Shown here piece by piece: positions 1 through 6,792 of a DNA stretch of 10,472 nucleotides. Numbering within the stretch: the first letter of the stretch is position 1; the number at the start of each line of letters is the position of its first letter. The translations under genes and the position numbers were made by a program. The DNA is from Vicinamibacteria bacterium (GTDB taxonomy: Bacteria; Acidobacteriota; Vicinamibacteria; Fen-336; JAGNNV01): the NCBI GenBank assembly GCA_016650185.1, contig JAENWE010000199.1, positions 1 to 10,472 on the forward strand. Direction: 5' to 3'. Under the pieces are notes generated by a model. It worked only from the letters and a program-made list of their open reading frames with translations, was not told the origin of the DNA and ran no database searches.

Positions 1-796
1 CACCCGAGTCGGAGAATTCGTCGGCGTGGATTCTCAGCGCCAGTCCCGCCGAGCGCGCCGCCTGGAGTATCCGACGGCTTTCGTCGAGGTTGAAAACGCC
101 ACGCTCGCAGAACACGTCGGCGAACTCCGCCAGTCCGAGCCGGGCCACTTCGGGAATGGCCTGCTCGATCATTTCGGCGATGTACGCCTCGCGGTCGGCC
201 CGCCGGTCGAGCGGCACCTCATGCGCGCCGAGATACGTGCGGACCACGCGGACCGGGTGACCGATCGCAGCCTGAGTCATGGCCTCGAGCGAACGCTTCT
301 CCGACTCGATCGAGAGTCCGTAACCGCTCTTCACCTCGGCGGTGGTCGTGCCGAGCGAGAGCAGGCGATCGAGTCGAGAGCGGACGATGCCGGCGAGGCC
401 GGCGAGAGAAACCGCGCGGGTGGCCGCGACGGTTCTGACGATGCCACCGCCGCGGGAGGCGATCTCCTCGTAGGTGGCGCCCGCGAGTCGCGCACGGATC
501 TCGTCATCGCGATCGCCCGCATAGGCCAGGTGGGTGTGGGCATCGACGAAGCCGGGAATCACCGCGGCTCCGTGGGCCCTCACCTCTTGCGTCTGGGACG
601 ACGTCTTGATGCCTTTGTCCAGGTCGGCTTCCGGTCCCACGAAAACGAAGCGCCCTTGGAATGAAGCCACCGCCGCCTTCTCCACAAGGCCAATGTCCCG
701 CAGGGCCGGGCCGAGCCTGGGCCTCGGCCCTTTCAGGGTCGCGAGCTGGCCAATGTCGCGAACGACGAAATCGGCTTCGGGAAGTTCGTGGCTCAT
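1..796 (-). CDS. hutI: Imidazolonepropionase (HutI), 3' end cut by window edge
   Basis: This enzyme hydrolyses 4-imidazolone-5-propionate to N-formimino-L-glutamate, the third step of histidine degradation, in the cytoplasm. The 265 visible residues show the amidohydrolase beta-strand signature PGFVDAHTHLAYAGDR with metal ligands H87 and H89. They also show EVKSGYGLS near residues 154-162, the AHEVP segment around H192, and HADEFSDSG at 257-265, holding the conserved His and the Glu that polarises water in HutI. Full-length HutI is about 400-420 residues, so roughly 150 C-terminal residues, including the late metal Asp, lie beyond position 1. The ATG at 796 is chosen because no other in-frame start lies nearby upstream. 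No Shine-Dalgarno is visible before it. It is transcribed away from the rhomboid-like gene. No other hut gene is in the window; any would lie to the left. The order of motifs makes the family assignment firm. Confidence 0.93.
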   Translation of the reverse strand, partial: MSHELPEADFVVRDIGQLATLKGPRPRLGPALRDIGLVEKAAVASFQGRFVFVGPEADLDKGIKTSSQTQEVRAHGAAVIPGFVDAHTHLAYAGDRDDEIRARLAGATYEEIASRGGGIVRTVAATRAVSLAGLAGIVRSRLDRLLSLGTTTAEVKSGYGLSIESEKRSLEAMTQAAIGHPVRVVRTYLGAHEVPLDRRADREAYIAEMIEQAIPEVARLGLAEFADVFCERGVFNLDESRRILQAARSAGLALRIHADEFSDSG

Positions 797-935
797 TGAT
801 TTTGGGACACTAGGGTATCAACGCTGACCGCCCTTGGATCCTAGCCCGGATCCGGTGACGGCGGAGGTCCACCTCCGCTTCAACCCTCGGAAGCGCGAGG
901 TTCAGGTCGGTCGATCGCGATACCATCGAAGGACG
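797..935. other. Divergent spacer between hutI and rhomboid-like gene, palindrome-rich
   Basis: This spacer must carry the start signals of both flanking genes. I see no convincing -35/-10 pair on either strand. It contains GGATCC twice (836-841 and 848-853); the second copy lies inside a 10-bp palindrome, CCGGATCCGG (846-855). It also contains a near-perfect inverted repeat, GCGGAGGT-CC-ACCTCCGC, at 861-878. These could be operator half-sites or a 5'-leader hairpin for the rightward gene, but nothing identifies a regulator. Confidence 0.4.
861..878. repeat. Inverted repeat with 8-bp arms upstream of rhomboid-like gene
   Basis: GCGGAGGT and ACCTCCGC are exact reverse complements separated by two bases. 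As RNA the stem would open to a loop of at least four bases, giving a GC-rich hairpin about 58 bases before the chosen ATG. As DNA it could bind a dimeric regulator. Function is not known. Confidence 0.45.
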
Positions 936-1676
936 ATGAGACGCTCATTCCTGAATCGGCCGGTGGCCATCCTGGGCCAGTCCATGCCCATGGCCTCGCT
1001 GGCGCTGATCGCGTTCGTGGTTGTGGGCAGCGCGACCCTGGCTCTCACCAGCCGGCTCGGGGCGCCGCTCTTGAGCCTCAGCACGCTCTCCCCGTCCCTG
1101 GTGTTCCGAGGTCAGATCTGGCGAACCGCGACCTGGGCCTTCGTCGAGGCGGACGGCCAGAATCTCGTCTTCGGATCCTTGATGCTCGGCATCTTCGGGC
1201 GGGATCTGGCGGCTCTTTGGGGCGGCGTGCGATACCTGATCATCTGCCTGGGCGTTGCCTTCGGGGCCGGGTTCCTCACCAGCCTGGTCGGATTGCTCTG
1301 GGCCGACGTGTATCAGAACCAGTACCTCTCCATTTGGCCGCTGGCGGACGCCTTGATCGTGGCCTGGGCGATACTCTTCCCGAGTCGAACCATCCTTTTC
1401 ATGCTCATGCTGCCCGCCTCGGGGAAGAACCTGTTGTACCTGACCGTCGGCATGACCGGTCTGTTCGCCGTCATGTACGGTTTCTCGAACTTCGTGCCCC
1501 ACTTCCTGGCCATGGCGGTGATGTACGCGTACATTCGCGGAGGCACTGTTCTCTCCGCCCAAATGCGCCTCAACCGCCTCTTGACCCCGAAGCGGAACTC
1601 CAGCCTGAGAGTTGTGGACGGCGGCAGGAACAAGGACGGACAAAAGGGCTCGAACGGTTCCGGCTGGGTGCACTGA
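936..1676 (+). CDS. Rhomboid-fold membrane protein, probably catalytically inactive
   Basis: A 246-residue polytopic membrane protein with about six hydrophobic segments (near residues 17-38, 76-92, 100-122, 134-149, 151-180 and 186-203) and a polar, basic C-terminal tail (residues 210-246). The segment GQIWRTATWAFVE (59-71) matches the rhomboid loop that precedes the conserved H-x3-N helix. The following helix, NLVFGSLMLGIFGRDL, aligns with HLLFNMLGLWLFG. At the place of the catalytic GxSG the sequence reads SIWPLADAL (132-140), without serine. A histidine survives in PHF (188-190), where the last rhomboid helix carries its catalytic His. The serine and the oxyanion-hole Asn therefore seem lost, pointing to a pseudoprotease like iRhom or derlin-type members; this is inferred from alignment by eye. 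The ATG at 936 is preferred over an upstream ATG at 834 because GAAGGA precedes it (though only 2 bases away) and the extension is hydrophilic and unconserved in appearance. The gene converges on yggS with a 10-bp gap. Confidence 0.7.
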   Translation: MRRSFLNRPVAILGQSMPMASLALIAFVVVGSATLALTSRLGAPLLSLSTLSPSLVFRGQIWRTATWAFVEADGQNLVFGSLMLGIFGRDLAALWGGVRYLIICLGVAFGAGFLTSLVGLLWADVYQNQYLSIWPLADALIVAWAILFPSRTILFMLMLPASGKNLLYLTVGMTGLFAVMYGFSNFVPHFLAMAVMYAYIRGGTVLSAQMRLNRLLTPKRNSSLRVVDGGRNKDGQKGSNGSGWVH

Positions 1677-1686
1677 CCGACCGGTT

Positions 1687-2400
1687 CTATGCCGTCTCCC
1701 GCGGGGGCCGCTCGCCGAAGATAGCGGTGCCGATGCGCACGATCGTGGCGCCTTCCTCGATCGCCGCCTCAAAATCGTGACTCATGCCCATGGACAGTTC
1801 GCCGCGGACCAGAAGCCCTCGCTCCATTCCCTGATCCTTGAGGGCGCGGAGACGCGCGAAGTAGGGTCGCACATCGTCCGGGTTGTCGAAAAAGGGCGGG
1901 ATGGCCATCAGACCGTCGAGGCTGATCCCTTCGGCCGCGCGCAGAACCTGGAGAGCAGAGAGGAGATCTCGCTCCGGCACGCCTGACTTGGCGGGTTCTC
2001 CGGCCAGATCCACCTGAATCAGAACCGGCATGGTCAGACCGATCTCCTGCGCAGCGCGACCCACTCGGGCGGCAAGCTCGACGGAATCGATCGACTGGAT
2101 TCTAGACACCGCGGCCACCGCCTTGCGCACCTTGTTCGACTGCAGGGCGCCGATCAGTTCGAGCCGAAGCGCGTCTTCACCCTGCAAGAGCGAGCCGAGC
2201 AGGCGCTTCTTCTCTTCCGCCTCCTGCACACGGTTCTCGCCAAAGAGTCGCTGACCGGCGGCGTATGCCGCTTCCAGGGCGGAGGCGGGCTGGAACTTGC
2301 TGACCGCCACCAATGCGACGCCCTTTGATTCTCGACCGGCGCGCAACGCCGCCGCCGCCATACGTTCGCGAATGGCGGCGATGCGATCGGCGATGACCAT
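1687..2400 (-). CDS. yggS: YggS/PROSC-family PLP homeostasis protein
   Basis: A 237-residue protein of the YggS/PLPBP family, which binds pyridoxal phosphate in an alanine-racemase-like TIM barrel and helps control free PLP and amino-acid balance; no catalytic reaction is established for the family. Residues 31-35, VAVSK, contain the PLP-binding lysine K35. GQRLFGENRVQEA follows, then LIGALQSNK, SIDSVELA, the MAIPPFFD loop, and the C-terminal phosphate-binding stretch MGMSHDFEAAIEEGATIVRI with GTAIFGER. The usual HFIG-LQ-NK motif begins with LELIG here, so its histidine is replaced, a mild departure. Length matches the family (about 220-240). The frame stays open upstream to 2514, but that part overlaps the TPR gene and lacks family sequence, so the ATG at 2400 is the start. 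It lies 14 bp after the TPR gene on the same strand, implying co-transcription; no strong Shine-Dalgarno is visible. yggT, often adjacent in other bacteria, is absent here. Confidence 0.94.
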   Translation of the reverse strand: MVIADRIAAIRERMAAAALRAGRESKGVALVAVSKFQPASALEAAYAAGQRLFGENRVQEAEEKKRLLGSLLQGEDALRLELIGALQSNKVRKAVAAVSRIQSIDSVELAARVGRAAQEIGLTMPVLIQVDLAGEPAKSGVPERDLLSALQVLRAAEGISLDGLMAIPPFFDNPDDVRPYFARLRALKDQGMERGLLVRGELSMGMSHDFEAAIEEGATIVRIGTAIFGERPPRETA

Positions 2401-2414
2401 CGCGGGGACGACGG

Positions 2415-3329
2415 CTACTTCTTCTTGAGGGCGCCGAGGAGGCCGGTGGCGGTGGCCTTGTTCTGATCGCTCTTCGGACCCATGGCAAGGTACTTCTCGA
2501 GGCGGGTCACGCATTCGTCCGTCTTGCCGGCGTTCAGGGCCGCGGTCGCGAGATAGTACTGAACTTCCGAATTCGACGGGTCGGCAGCCTCCACCTTCTG
2601 GAACGCCGCGGTCGCTTCCTCAGTCTTGCCGCTGTTCAGAAGAGCCAGGCCAAGATTGAACAACTGACGAGGATCGCTGCTCCCGGAGGCGTTGGACATG
2701 ACCTCGACCGCCTTGTCCTTCATGCCCTGAGCGGTGTAGATGTTCGAGAGCAGGACGCGGGCATCGCTGTAGTCGGCCTTCACTTCAAGGGCTCGCTTCA
2801 AGGACGCCTCCGCCCCTTCGTAGCTCTTCTTCTGATACTGGGCAAAGCCTTTGTTGTAGTAGGCCTCGGCGAGAGAAGGGTTCTTCAGGATCATCGCGTC
2901 GAATGCGGCGATGGCGCCGTCATAGTCGCCGGCCTGTAACTTGGCCACGGCATCCCCGAAGGTCTTTTGAATATCGTCCACGCCGGCCGCCGCCTTCGCC
3001 GCACTCGCGGAGAGAAGCTTGACCTCCGGCAGCACGGTGGCATCACCGAGGGCGATCCGGTAGGGCGAGGCGAATGGTGAGTAGCCTTCCTTGGTGTAGG
3101 TGAACTTCCAACTCCCGGGCCGAAGTCCGATCTGCATAAACTCGCCCTTCCTATTGGTCTTGTTGTCGAAGACCAGAGTGACCCCGCCTTGAAACTCCAT
3201 CTTGACCACGACACCTTCAAGAGGCTGGCCCTTGTCGTCAAGAATCTTGCCCCGGACGCCTCCCGTTTGAGCGAAGGCCATTGATCCGGAAACCAGCACG
3301 GCCGCCACGGCGGTGAGAAGACGCTTCAT
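2415..3329 (-). CDS. Secreted TPR protein with carboxypeptidase-regulatory-like domain
   Basis: A 304-residue exported protein. Residues 1-20 form a Sec signal peptide (MKRLL, a hydrophobic core, then AFA followed by Q21) suited to signal peptidase I. Residues 23-105 form a carboxypeptidase-regulatory-like beta-sandwich, with VRGKILDDKGQPLEGV, a TNRKGEF turn and GLRPGSWKFTYTKEGY. From about 120 to 290 there are tetratricopeptide repeats: LQAGDYDGAIAAFDAMILKNP, AEAYYNKGFAQYQKKSYEGA, a repeat starting near 189, RQLFNLGLALLNSGKTEEA and VQYYLATAALNAGKTDE. It is probably a periplasmic or surface scaffold; no partner can be named. This domain pairing is common in Acidobacteriota (general knowledge, not a search result). 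It begins 42 bp after queC and has the best ribosome-binding site in the window. yggS follows at 14 bp. Confidence 0.85.
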   Translation of the reverse strand: MKRLLTAVAAVLVSGSMAFAQTGGVRGKILDDKGQPLEGVVVKMEFQGGVTLVFDNKTNRKGEFMQIGLRPGSWKFTYTKEGYSPFASPYRIALGDATVLPEVKLLSASAAKAAAGVDDIQKTFGDAVAKLQAGDYDGAIAAFDAMILKNPSLAEAYYNKGFAQYQKKSYEGAEASLKRALEVKADYSDARVLLSNIYTAQGMKDKAVEVMSNASGSSDPRQLFNLGLALLNSGKTEEATAAFQKVEAADPSNSEVQYYLATAALNAGKTDECVTRLEKYLAMGPKSDQNKATATGLLGALKKK

Positions 3330-3334
3330 AGATT

Positions 3335-3340
3335 TCTCCT
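3335..3340 (-). promoter_or_regulatory. Strong Shine-Dalgarno of the TPR gene
   Basis: AGGAGA read on the minus strand, five bases before the ATG at 3329. It fixes the start of the secreted TPR protein and stands out because most other genes here lack a recognisable Shine-Dalgarno, suggesting this product is translated efficiently. Confidence 0.8.
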
Positions 3341-3371
3341 GTTCGACACTTTGGACGAGTGTTTCGCCATT

Positions 3372-4091
3372 TTAGGCGGAATAGGGGGAGCGATAGCGGA
3401 TGGGATCAACCGAGCCGGCCTTTGCGAAGGCGGTCAACCGAAGCCGGCAGCTCTCGCACTCTCCGCACGCTTGGTCGTTCGACTCGTAGCACGACCAGGT
3501 GAGGTCGAATGGAACCGCCAGCAGGAGCCCTTTCTGGATGATTTCCGCCTTGCTCAGCGCGATCACCGGCGTCTCGATGACGATCCTCGTGTCGGCGCGG
3601 GTGCCCAGGCGGATCGCGTCGGCGAAGGCCTGAAAGAAGGCGGGACGGCAGTCCGGATAGCCCGAGGAATCCGCTTCCACCGCGCCCATAAAGATCGAGG
3701 TAGCTCCGATGACCTCGGCCCAGCTCGTGGCCGCGGCCAGCAGATGCGCGTTCCGGAAGGGCACGTAGGAGCTCGGCACCACGCCCTCCTCCGGCTCCCC
3801 GTGACGCACCGCGATAGACAGGTCGGTAAGGCTGCTGCCCCCGATCTGTCGAAGCGAGGTGAAGTCCACCACGAGCCGTCGCCCGGGGGCCACCTCAAGA
3901 CGATCGGCTAGAGCCAGGAAGCTTGAAAGCTCACGCCTCTCGGTCCGCTGTCCGTAGTTCGCATGGAGGACGGCGAGGTCGTGGGTCCTCAGGGCGAGAG
4001 CCGCGGTGAGCGCGGAGTCCATCCCTCCGGACAGGCAGACCACGGCGAGCGGGCGGAACGCAGAGATGGAACTCGTGGGATTCTTGCTCAT
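3372..4091 (-). CDS. queC: 7-cyano-7-deazaguanine (preQ0) synthase QueC
   Basis: QueC converts 7-carboxy-7-deazaguanine, ammonia and ATP to preQ0 in the cytoplasm, the last common step toward queuosine-modified tRNA (and other 7-deazaguanines). The 239 residues have the PP-loop ATP-pyrophosphatase motif SGGMDS (21-26), NYGQRTERRE (45-54, like the family's YGQRH-E), VPFRN (110-114, family VP-RN), and DSSGYPDCRPAFFQAF (141-156). The four-cysteine zinc site is C201, C209, C212 and C215 in SCYESNDQACGECESC. Length is typical (about 220-240). The ATG at 4091 lies 12 bp after the MFS stop codon; no strong Shine-Dalgarno is present, so translation may depend on the upstream gene. No queD, queE, queF or tgt gene lies in the window. 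All key residues are intact, so an active enzyme is expected. Confidence 0.96.
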   Translation of the reverse strand: MSKNPTSSISAFRPLAVVCLSGGMDSALTAALALRTHDLAVLHANYGQRTERRELSSFLALADRLEVAPGRRLVVDFTSLRQIGGSSLTDLSIAVRHGEPEEGVVPSSYVPFRNAHLLAAATSWAEVIGATSIFMGAVEADSSGYPDCRPAFFQAFADAIRLGTRADTRIVIETPVIALSKAEIIQKGLLLAVPFDLTWSCYESNDQACGECESCRLRLTAFAKAGSVDPIRYRSPYSA

Positions 4092-4103
4092 GGCTAGGGC
4101 GAT

Positions 4104-5306
4104 CTATGGCGCGACGACCGCGGGGGCGCCCAGCGGGCGCGCGAAATTATCCCGCTCAAAACGCTCTCGCGCCCAGTTGAAGTAGGGAAGGGACAAGGCG
4201 GAGAGAACGGTCGCCGTTCCGAAGGCCACCCCAAATCCGAACCGGTGGACCAGGATCCCCGACAGGATGGAGCCGGTGCCGATGCCCACGTCGAAGGCGG
4301 CCAGAATGCCGCCGAAGGCGCCGCCGCGGCCCCCTTCGTCCACCCGGCCCACGATGTAGGCCGTGAACGCGGGGTGGCAGTTTCCATAAGCGAGGCCGAA
4401 GACGGCGGCGGAGACCGCCATCATCGGTCGGGTATGGGCGAACGTGAGAAGGGCGAGGCCCAACGGAATCAGGCCCACGAAAACACGAAACATGCGCACG
4501 TGTCCCAATCGGTCGAGGAAAGGCGCCAGCACCGGTCTCGACAGGAAGGTGGTGAAAGCCATGGTGGTCAGGAAGATCTCTCGGGGCGCGATGCCTCGCG
4601 CATCGGCGGCGAGCGCCGCGAACGAAGTGACGGTCCCGAAGGCGAACGAGTATAGAAACAGAGCGAGGGAAATTCTGAGCACGCTGAAGTTGAGCGCCCC
4701 TCTCAGTTCGCGGGAGGTAGGCCAACCGCCCGAACCCGGATGGCTGTCGTGAATCGACCAGGCGATGATCCCCATCACCACGTTCATGATCGCCACGGAA
4801 AGGCACAAGGCCAACCAGCCATGCTGATAGACCGCGAAGCCAACGGTTGGGGCCACGGTCACGGCGAGGAGCGTCGACATGCCCCAGTACCCGAGGCCCT
4901 CGGCCCGCCGGGAAGGAGGGATCACGCTCGTGACATGGGCCGAGGAGGCAAGAAGCAGCCCGGACCAGAAGATTCCATGCAGAGTCACGAAGAAGAGGCG
5001 GGGCAGATTGGGAAGGACGCCGTAGAGAAGGACACAGATGACTATGCCGGTGGCGCAGATGATGAGTTGCTTCCGCCTTCCGATGTGATCGGACAGGGCG
5101 CCGGTGAACAGGGCGGAAAGCCCCGACGAATACGTGAGCAGACCCATGAAGAGACCGGCCTCGGTTTCGGTGCCTCCTTCGGCGAGCACCTGGAACGGCA
5201 CCACGGGCAGAAGCATGAAGAGGGAGATGAAGACGGAGAACGAGAACGCCCACATCGTGACGAACGGTCCGGTGAAGAGGGGCTCTTTTGGCGGGGGCGA
5301 GGTCAT
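4104..5306 (-). CDS. Major facilitator superfamily transporter
   Basis: A 400-residue inner-membrane protein with the alternating hydrophobic pattern of a 12-helix MFS carrier. The diagnostic motif A between helices 2 and 3 is GALSDHIGRRKQ (69-80), and a weaker copy in the second half reads LSRPVLAPFLDRLGHVRMF (255-273). Other landmarks are RRAEGLGYWGMSTLLA (133-148) and the glycine-rich GGRGGAFGGILAAFDVGIG (325-343), both usual cytoplasmic loop-to-helix elements in drug/metabolite MFS proteins. The central loop near 186-205 separates the two six-helix halves. Substrate cannot be predicted; efflux-type carriers are the closest in style. It sits 109 bp after radA and 12 bp before queC on the same strand, which raises but does not prove a link to 7-deazaguanine metabolism. 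The start is the ATG at 5306; no clear Shine-Dalgarno. Confidence 0.9.
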   Translation of the reverse strand: MTSPPPKEPLFTGPFVTMWAFSFSVFISLFMLLPVVPFQVLAEGGTETEAGLFMGLLTYSSGLSALFTGALSDHIGRRKQLIICATGIVICVLLYGVLPNLPRLFFVTLHGIFWSGLLLASSAHVTSVIPPSRRAEGLGYWGMSTLLAVTVAPTVGFAVYQHGWLALCLSVAIMNVVMGIIAWSIHDSHPGSGGWPTSRELRGALNFSVLRISLALFLYSFAFGTVTSFAALAADARGIAPREIFLTTMAFTTFLSRPVLAPFLDRLGHVRMFRVFVGLIPLGLALLTFAHTRPMMAVSAAVFGLAYGNCHPAFTAYIVGRVDEGGRGGAFGGILAAFDVGIGTGSILSGILVHRFGFGVAFGTATVLSALSLPYFNWARERFERDNFARPLGAPAVVAP

Positions 5307-5398
5307 GGCGAGGAACCGCGGAGTCTATGCCAGCGGCTCCATGGACGATCAAGACCTTGCTCAGCGGGGTCGCAAGGCGGAGTGCCCAAATCACCTGG

Positions 5399-5414
5399 GC
5401 CGGAGCGGTCCGGC
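5399..5414 (-). other. GC-rich hairpin directly after radA
   Basis: On the minus strand GCCGGA-CCGC-TCCGGC forms a perfect six-base-pair stem with a four-base loop, beginning one base after the radA stop codon. No U-tract follows, so it is not a standard intrinsic terminator. It could protect the mRNA 3' end or weaken read-through into the MFS gene. Confidence 0.35.
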
Positions 5415-5415
5415 G

Positions 5416-6792
5416 CTAAAAAATAACCTGGAGGGCTTCGTCGAGCGTCCGCACCGCATGGACCTTGAGGGACGAAGGAAACTCAGCGGTGGAGATAGCG
5501 CCTCCGGCGGCCGGAATCACACAGCGCTCGAAGCCCATTTGCGCCACTTCGCGAAGACGAAGGGCCGCTTGCCCCGCCGACCTCAGCTCGCCTCCCAAAC
5601 CGATCTCGCCAAACACCGCGGTCTTCTCCGGCACGGGCTTGTTGGTGAAGGAAGAAATCACCGCGGCCGCAATGCCCAGATCGACGGCCGGCTCTTCCAC
5701 CTCGAGCCCGCCCACCACGCTGACGTGAACGTCCTGGTCGGCGAGGGGATACCCGGCGCGCTTCTCCAGAACCGCGAGCAACAAAGAGGTCCGGTCGCGG
5801 TCGAGGCCTAAGGCCATGCGGCGGGGGGATCCGAAGGAGGCGCCGGTGACCAGGGCCTGAACCTCTACCAGCATGGTTCGCGTGCCTTCGACAGTTGCGA
5901 CCACGGCGGAGCCCGGGGATCCGGGCAGTCGCTCGGAAAGGAAAAGGGCGGAGGGATTCGAGACGGGAATGAGGCCGGCGCCCGTCATCTCGAAAACCCC
6001 CAGCTCGCTGACCGACCCGAAACGGTTCTTCACCGCCCGCACCACGCGGTGATGGTGATTCTTCTGGCCTTCGAAATACAGCACGGTATCGACAATGTGT
6101 TCGAGCGACTTGGGGCCGGCGAGCGACCCATCCTTGGTGACGTGACCGATGATGAAAGTGGTAATACCCCGAGCCTTGGCCAGGAAGAGGAGTTGGGTGG
6201 CTACTTCACGCACCTGCGAGATGGACCCGGGTGCGGACGCGAACTTGGATGAGTAAATGGTCTGGACCGAATCAATGACCAGCGACGACGGCTTCATCAA
6301 ATCGACCTGTTCGAGGACGTTCTCGAGGGAGGTCTCGGACATCAGGAAGAGAGCGCCTCCGGCGAGCCCGAGCCGGTCGCCGCGCAGCTTGATCTGCCGT
6401 TCCGACTCTTCGCCGGACACATAGAGAACAGCACCTCCGGTTCGCGCCAGCAATTGAGCGACCTGCAGGAGGAGCGTGCTCTTGCCGATGCCGGGCTCGC
6501 CGCCGATGAGCACGAGAGATCCGGGAACCACGCCGCCGCCGAGAACCCGATCGAATTCCCCGATGCCGGAAGGGAAGCGGGGCGCGTCGCCCGCGTCCAC
6601 CATTTCGTAGGGTTTCGGCGTGGCGAGGGTCTCGGAGAGAACACGCTGCTGCTTGGAGGCTTTGGCGCTTTGTATCTCCTCCCGCTCTTCAACGAAGGTG
6701 TTCCAGTCGCCGCACTCGGGGCAGCGCCCAAGCCACTTCGAGCTTTGAAAACCGCAGGCCTGGCAGGCGAAAACGGATCTGAACTTGGTCAT
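5416..6792 (-). CDS. radA: DNA repair and recombination protein RadA (Sms)
   Basis: RadA is a RecA-like hexameric ATPase that drives branch migration and processing of recombination intermediates with RecA. The 458 residues include an N-terminal C4 zinc finger (C10, C13, C24, C27 in CQACG and CPECG) and Walker A GGEPGIGKST (97-106, with K104). Walker B is SLVIDSVQT (170-178, with D174). The RadA-specific KNRFG motif is at 255-259. A C-terminal Lon-protease-like domain runs from about 290, with DQDVHVSVVGGLEVEEPAVD and FGEIGLGGELR, and lacks protease function in this family. Length is the usual about 455. The frame remains open to 7182, but that part lies inside dnaE2. The ATG at 6792 directly precedes the family start MTKFRSVFACQACG. 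That ATG overlaps the dnaE2 stop as ATGA, implying translational coupling. Confidence 0.97.
   Translation of the reverse strand: MTKFRSVFACQACGFQSSKWLGRCPECGDWNTFVEEREEIQSAKASKQQRVLSETLATPKPYEMVDAGDAPRFPSGIGEFDRVLGGGVVPGSLVLIGGEPGIGKSTLLLQVAQLLARTGGAVLYVSGEESERQIKLRGDRLGLAGGALFLMSETSLENVLEQVDLMKPSSLVIDSVQTIYSSKFASAPGSISQVREVATQLLFLAKARGITTFIIGHVTKDGSLAGPKSLEHIVDTVLYFEGQKNHHHRVVRAVKNRFGSVSELGVFEMTGAGLIPVSNPSALFLSERLPGSPGSAVVATVEGTRTMLVEVQALVTGASFGSPRRMALGLDRDRTSLLLAVLEKRAGYPLADQDVHVSVVGGLEVEEPAVDLGIAAAVISSFTNKPVPEKTAVFGEIGLGGELRSAGQAALRLREVAQMGFERCVIPAAGGAISTAEFPSSLKVHAVRTLDEALQVIF

Noticed and set aside
834..935. A longer start for the rhomboid-like protein at 834
   Set aside because: The extra 34 residues are polar and contain the palindromic spacer; no Shine-Dalgarno precedes 834, while GAAGGA lies just ahead of 936.
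1677..1686. A bidirectional terminator between the converging rhomboid-like gene and yggS
   Set aside because: The 10-bp gap and flanks show no stem followed by a T-rich tract on either strand.
945..1772. A 275-codon open frame on the minus strand opposite the rhomboid-like gene
   Set aside because: The translation is rich in Arg, Gly and Gln without hydrophobic core or motifs, while the plus strand encodes a coherent membrane protein over the same bases.
5322..5352. TTGATC and TAGACT (minus strand, 19-bp spacing) as a promoter for the MFS gene
   Set aside because: Each box matches only four of six consensus bases with a long spacer; too weak to call in a 109-bp gap.
4740..5426. A 228-codon open frame on the plus strand opposite the MFS gene
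   Set aside because: Composition is dominated by Gly, Glu, His and Arg, typical of a shadow of membrane-protein codons; MFS motifs are clear on the other strand.
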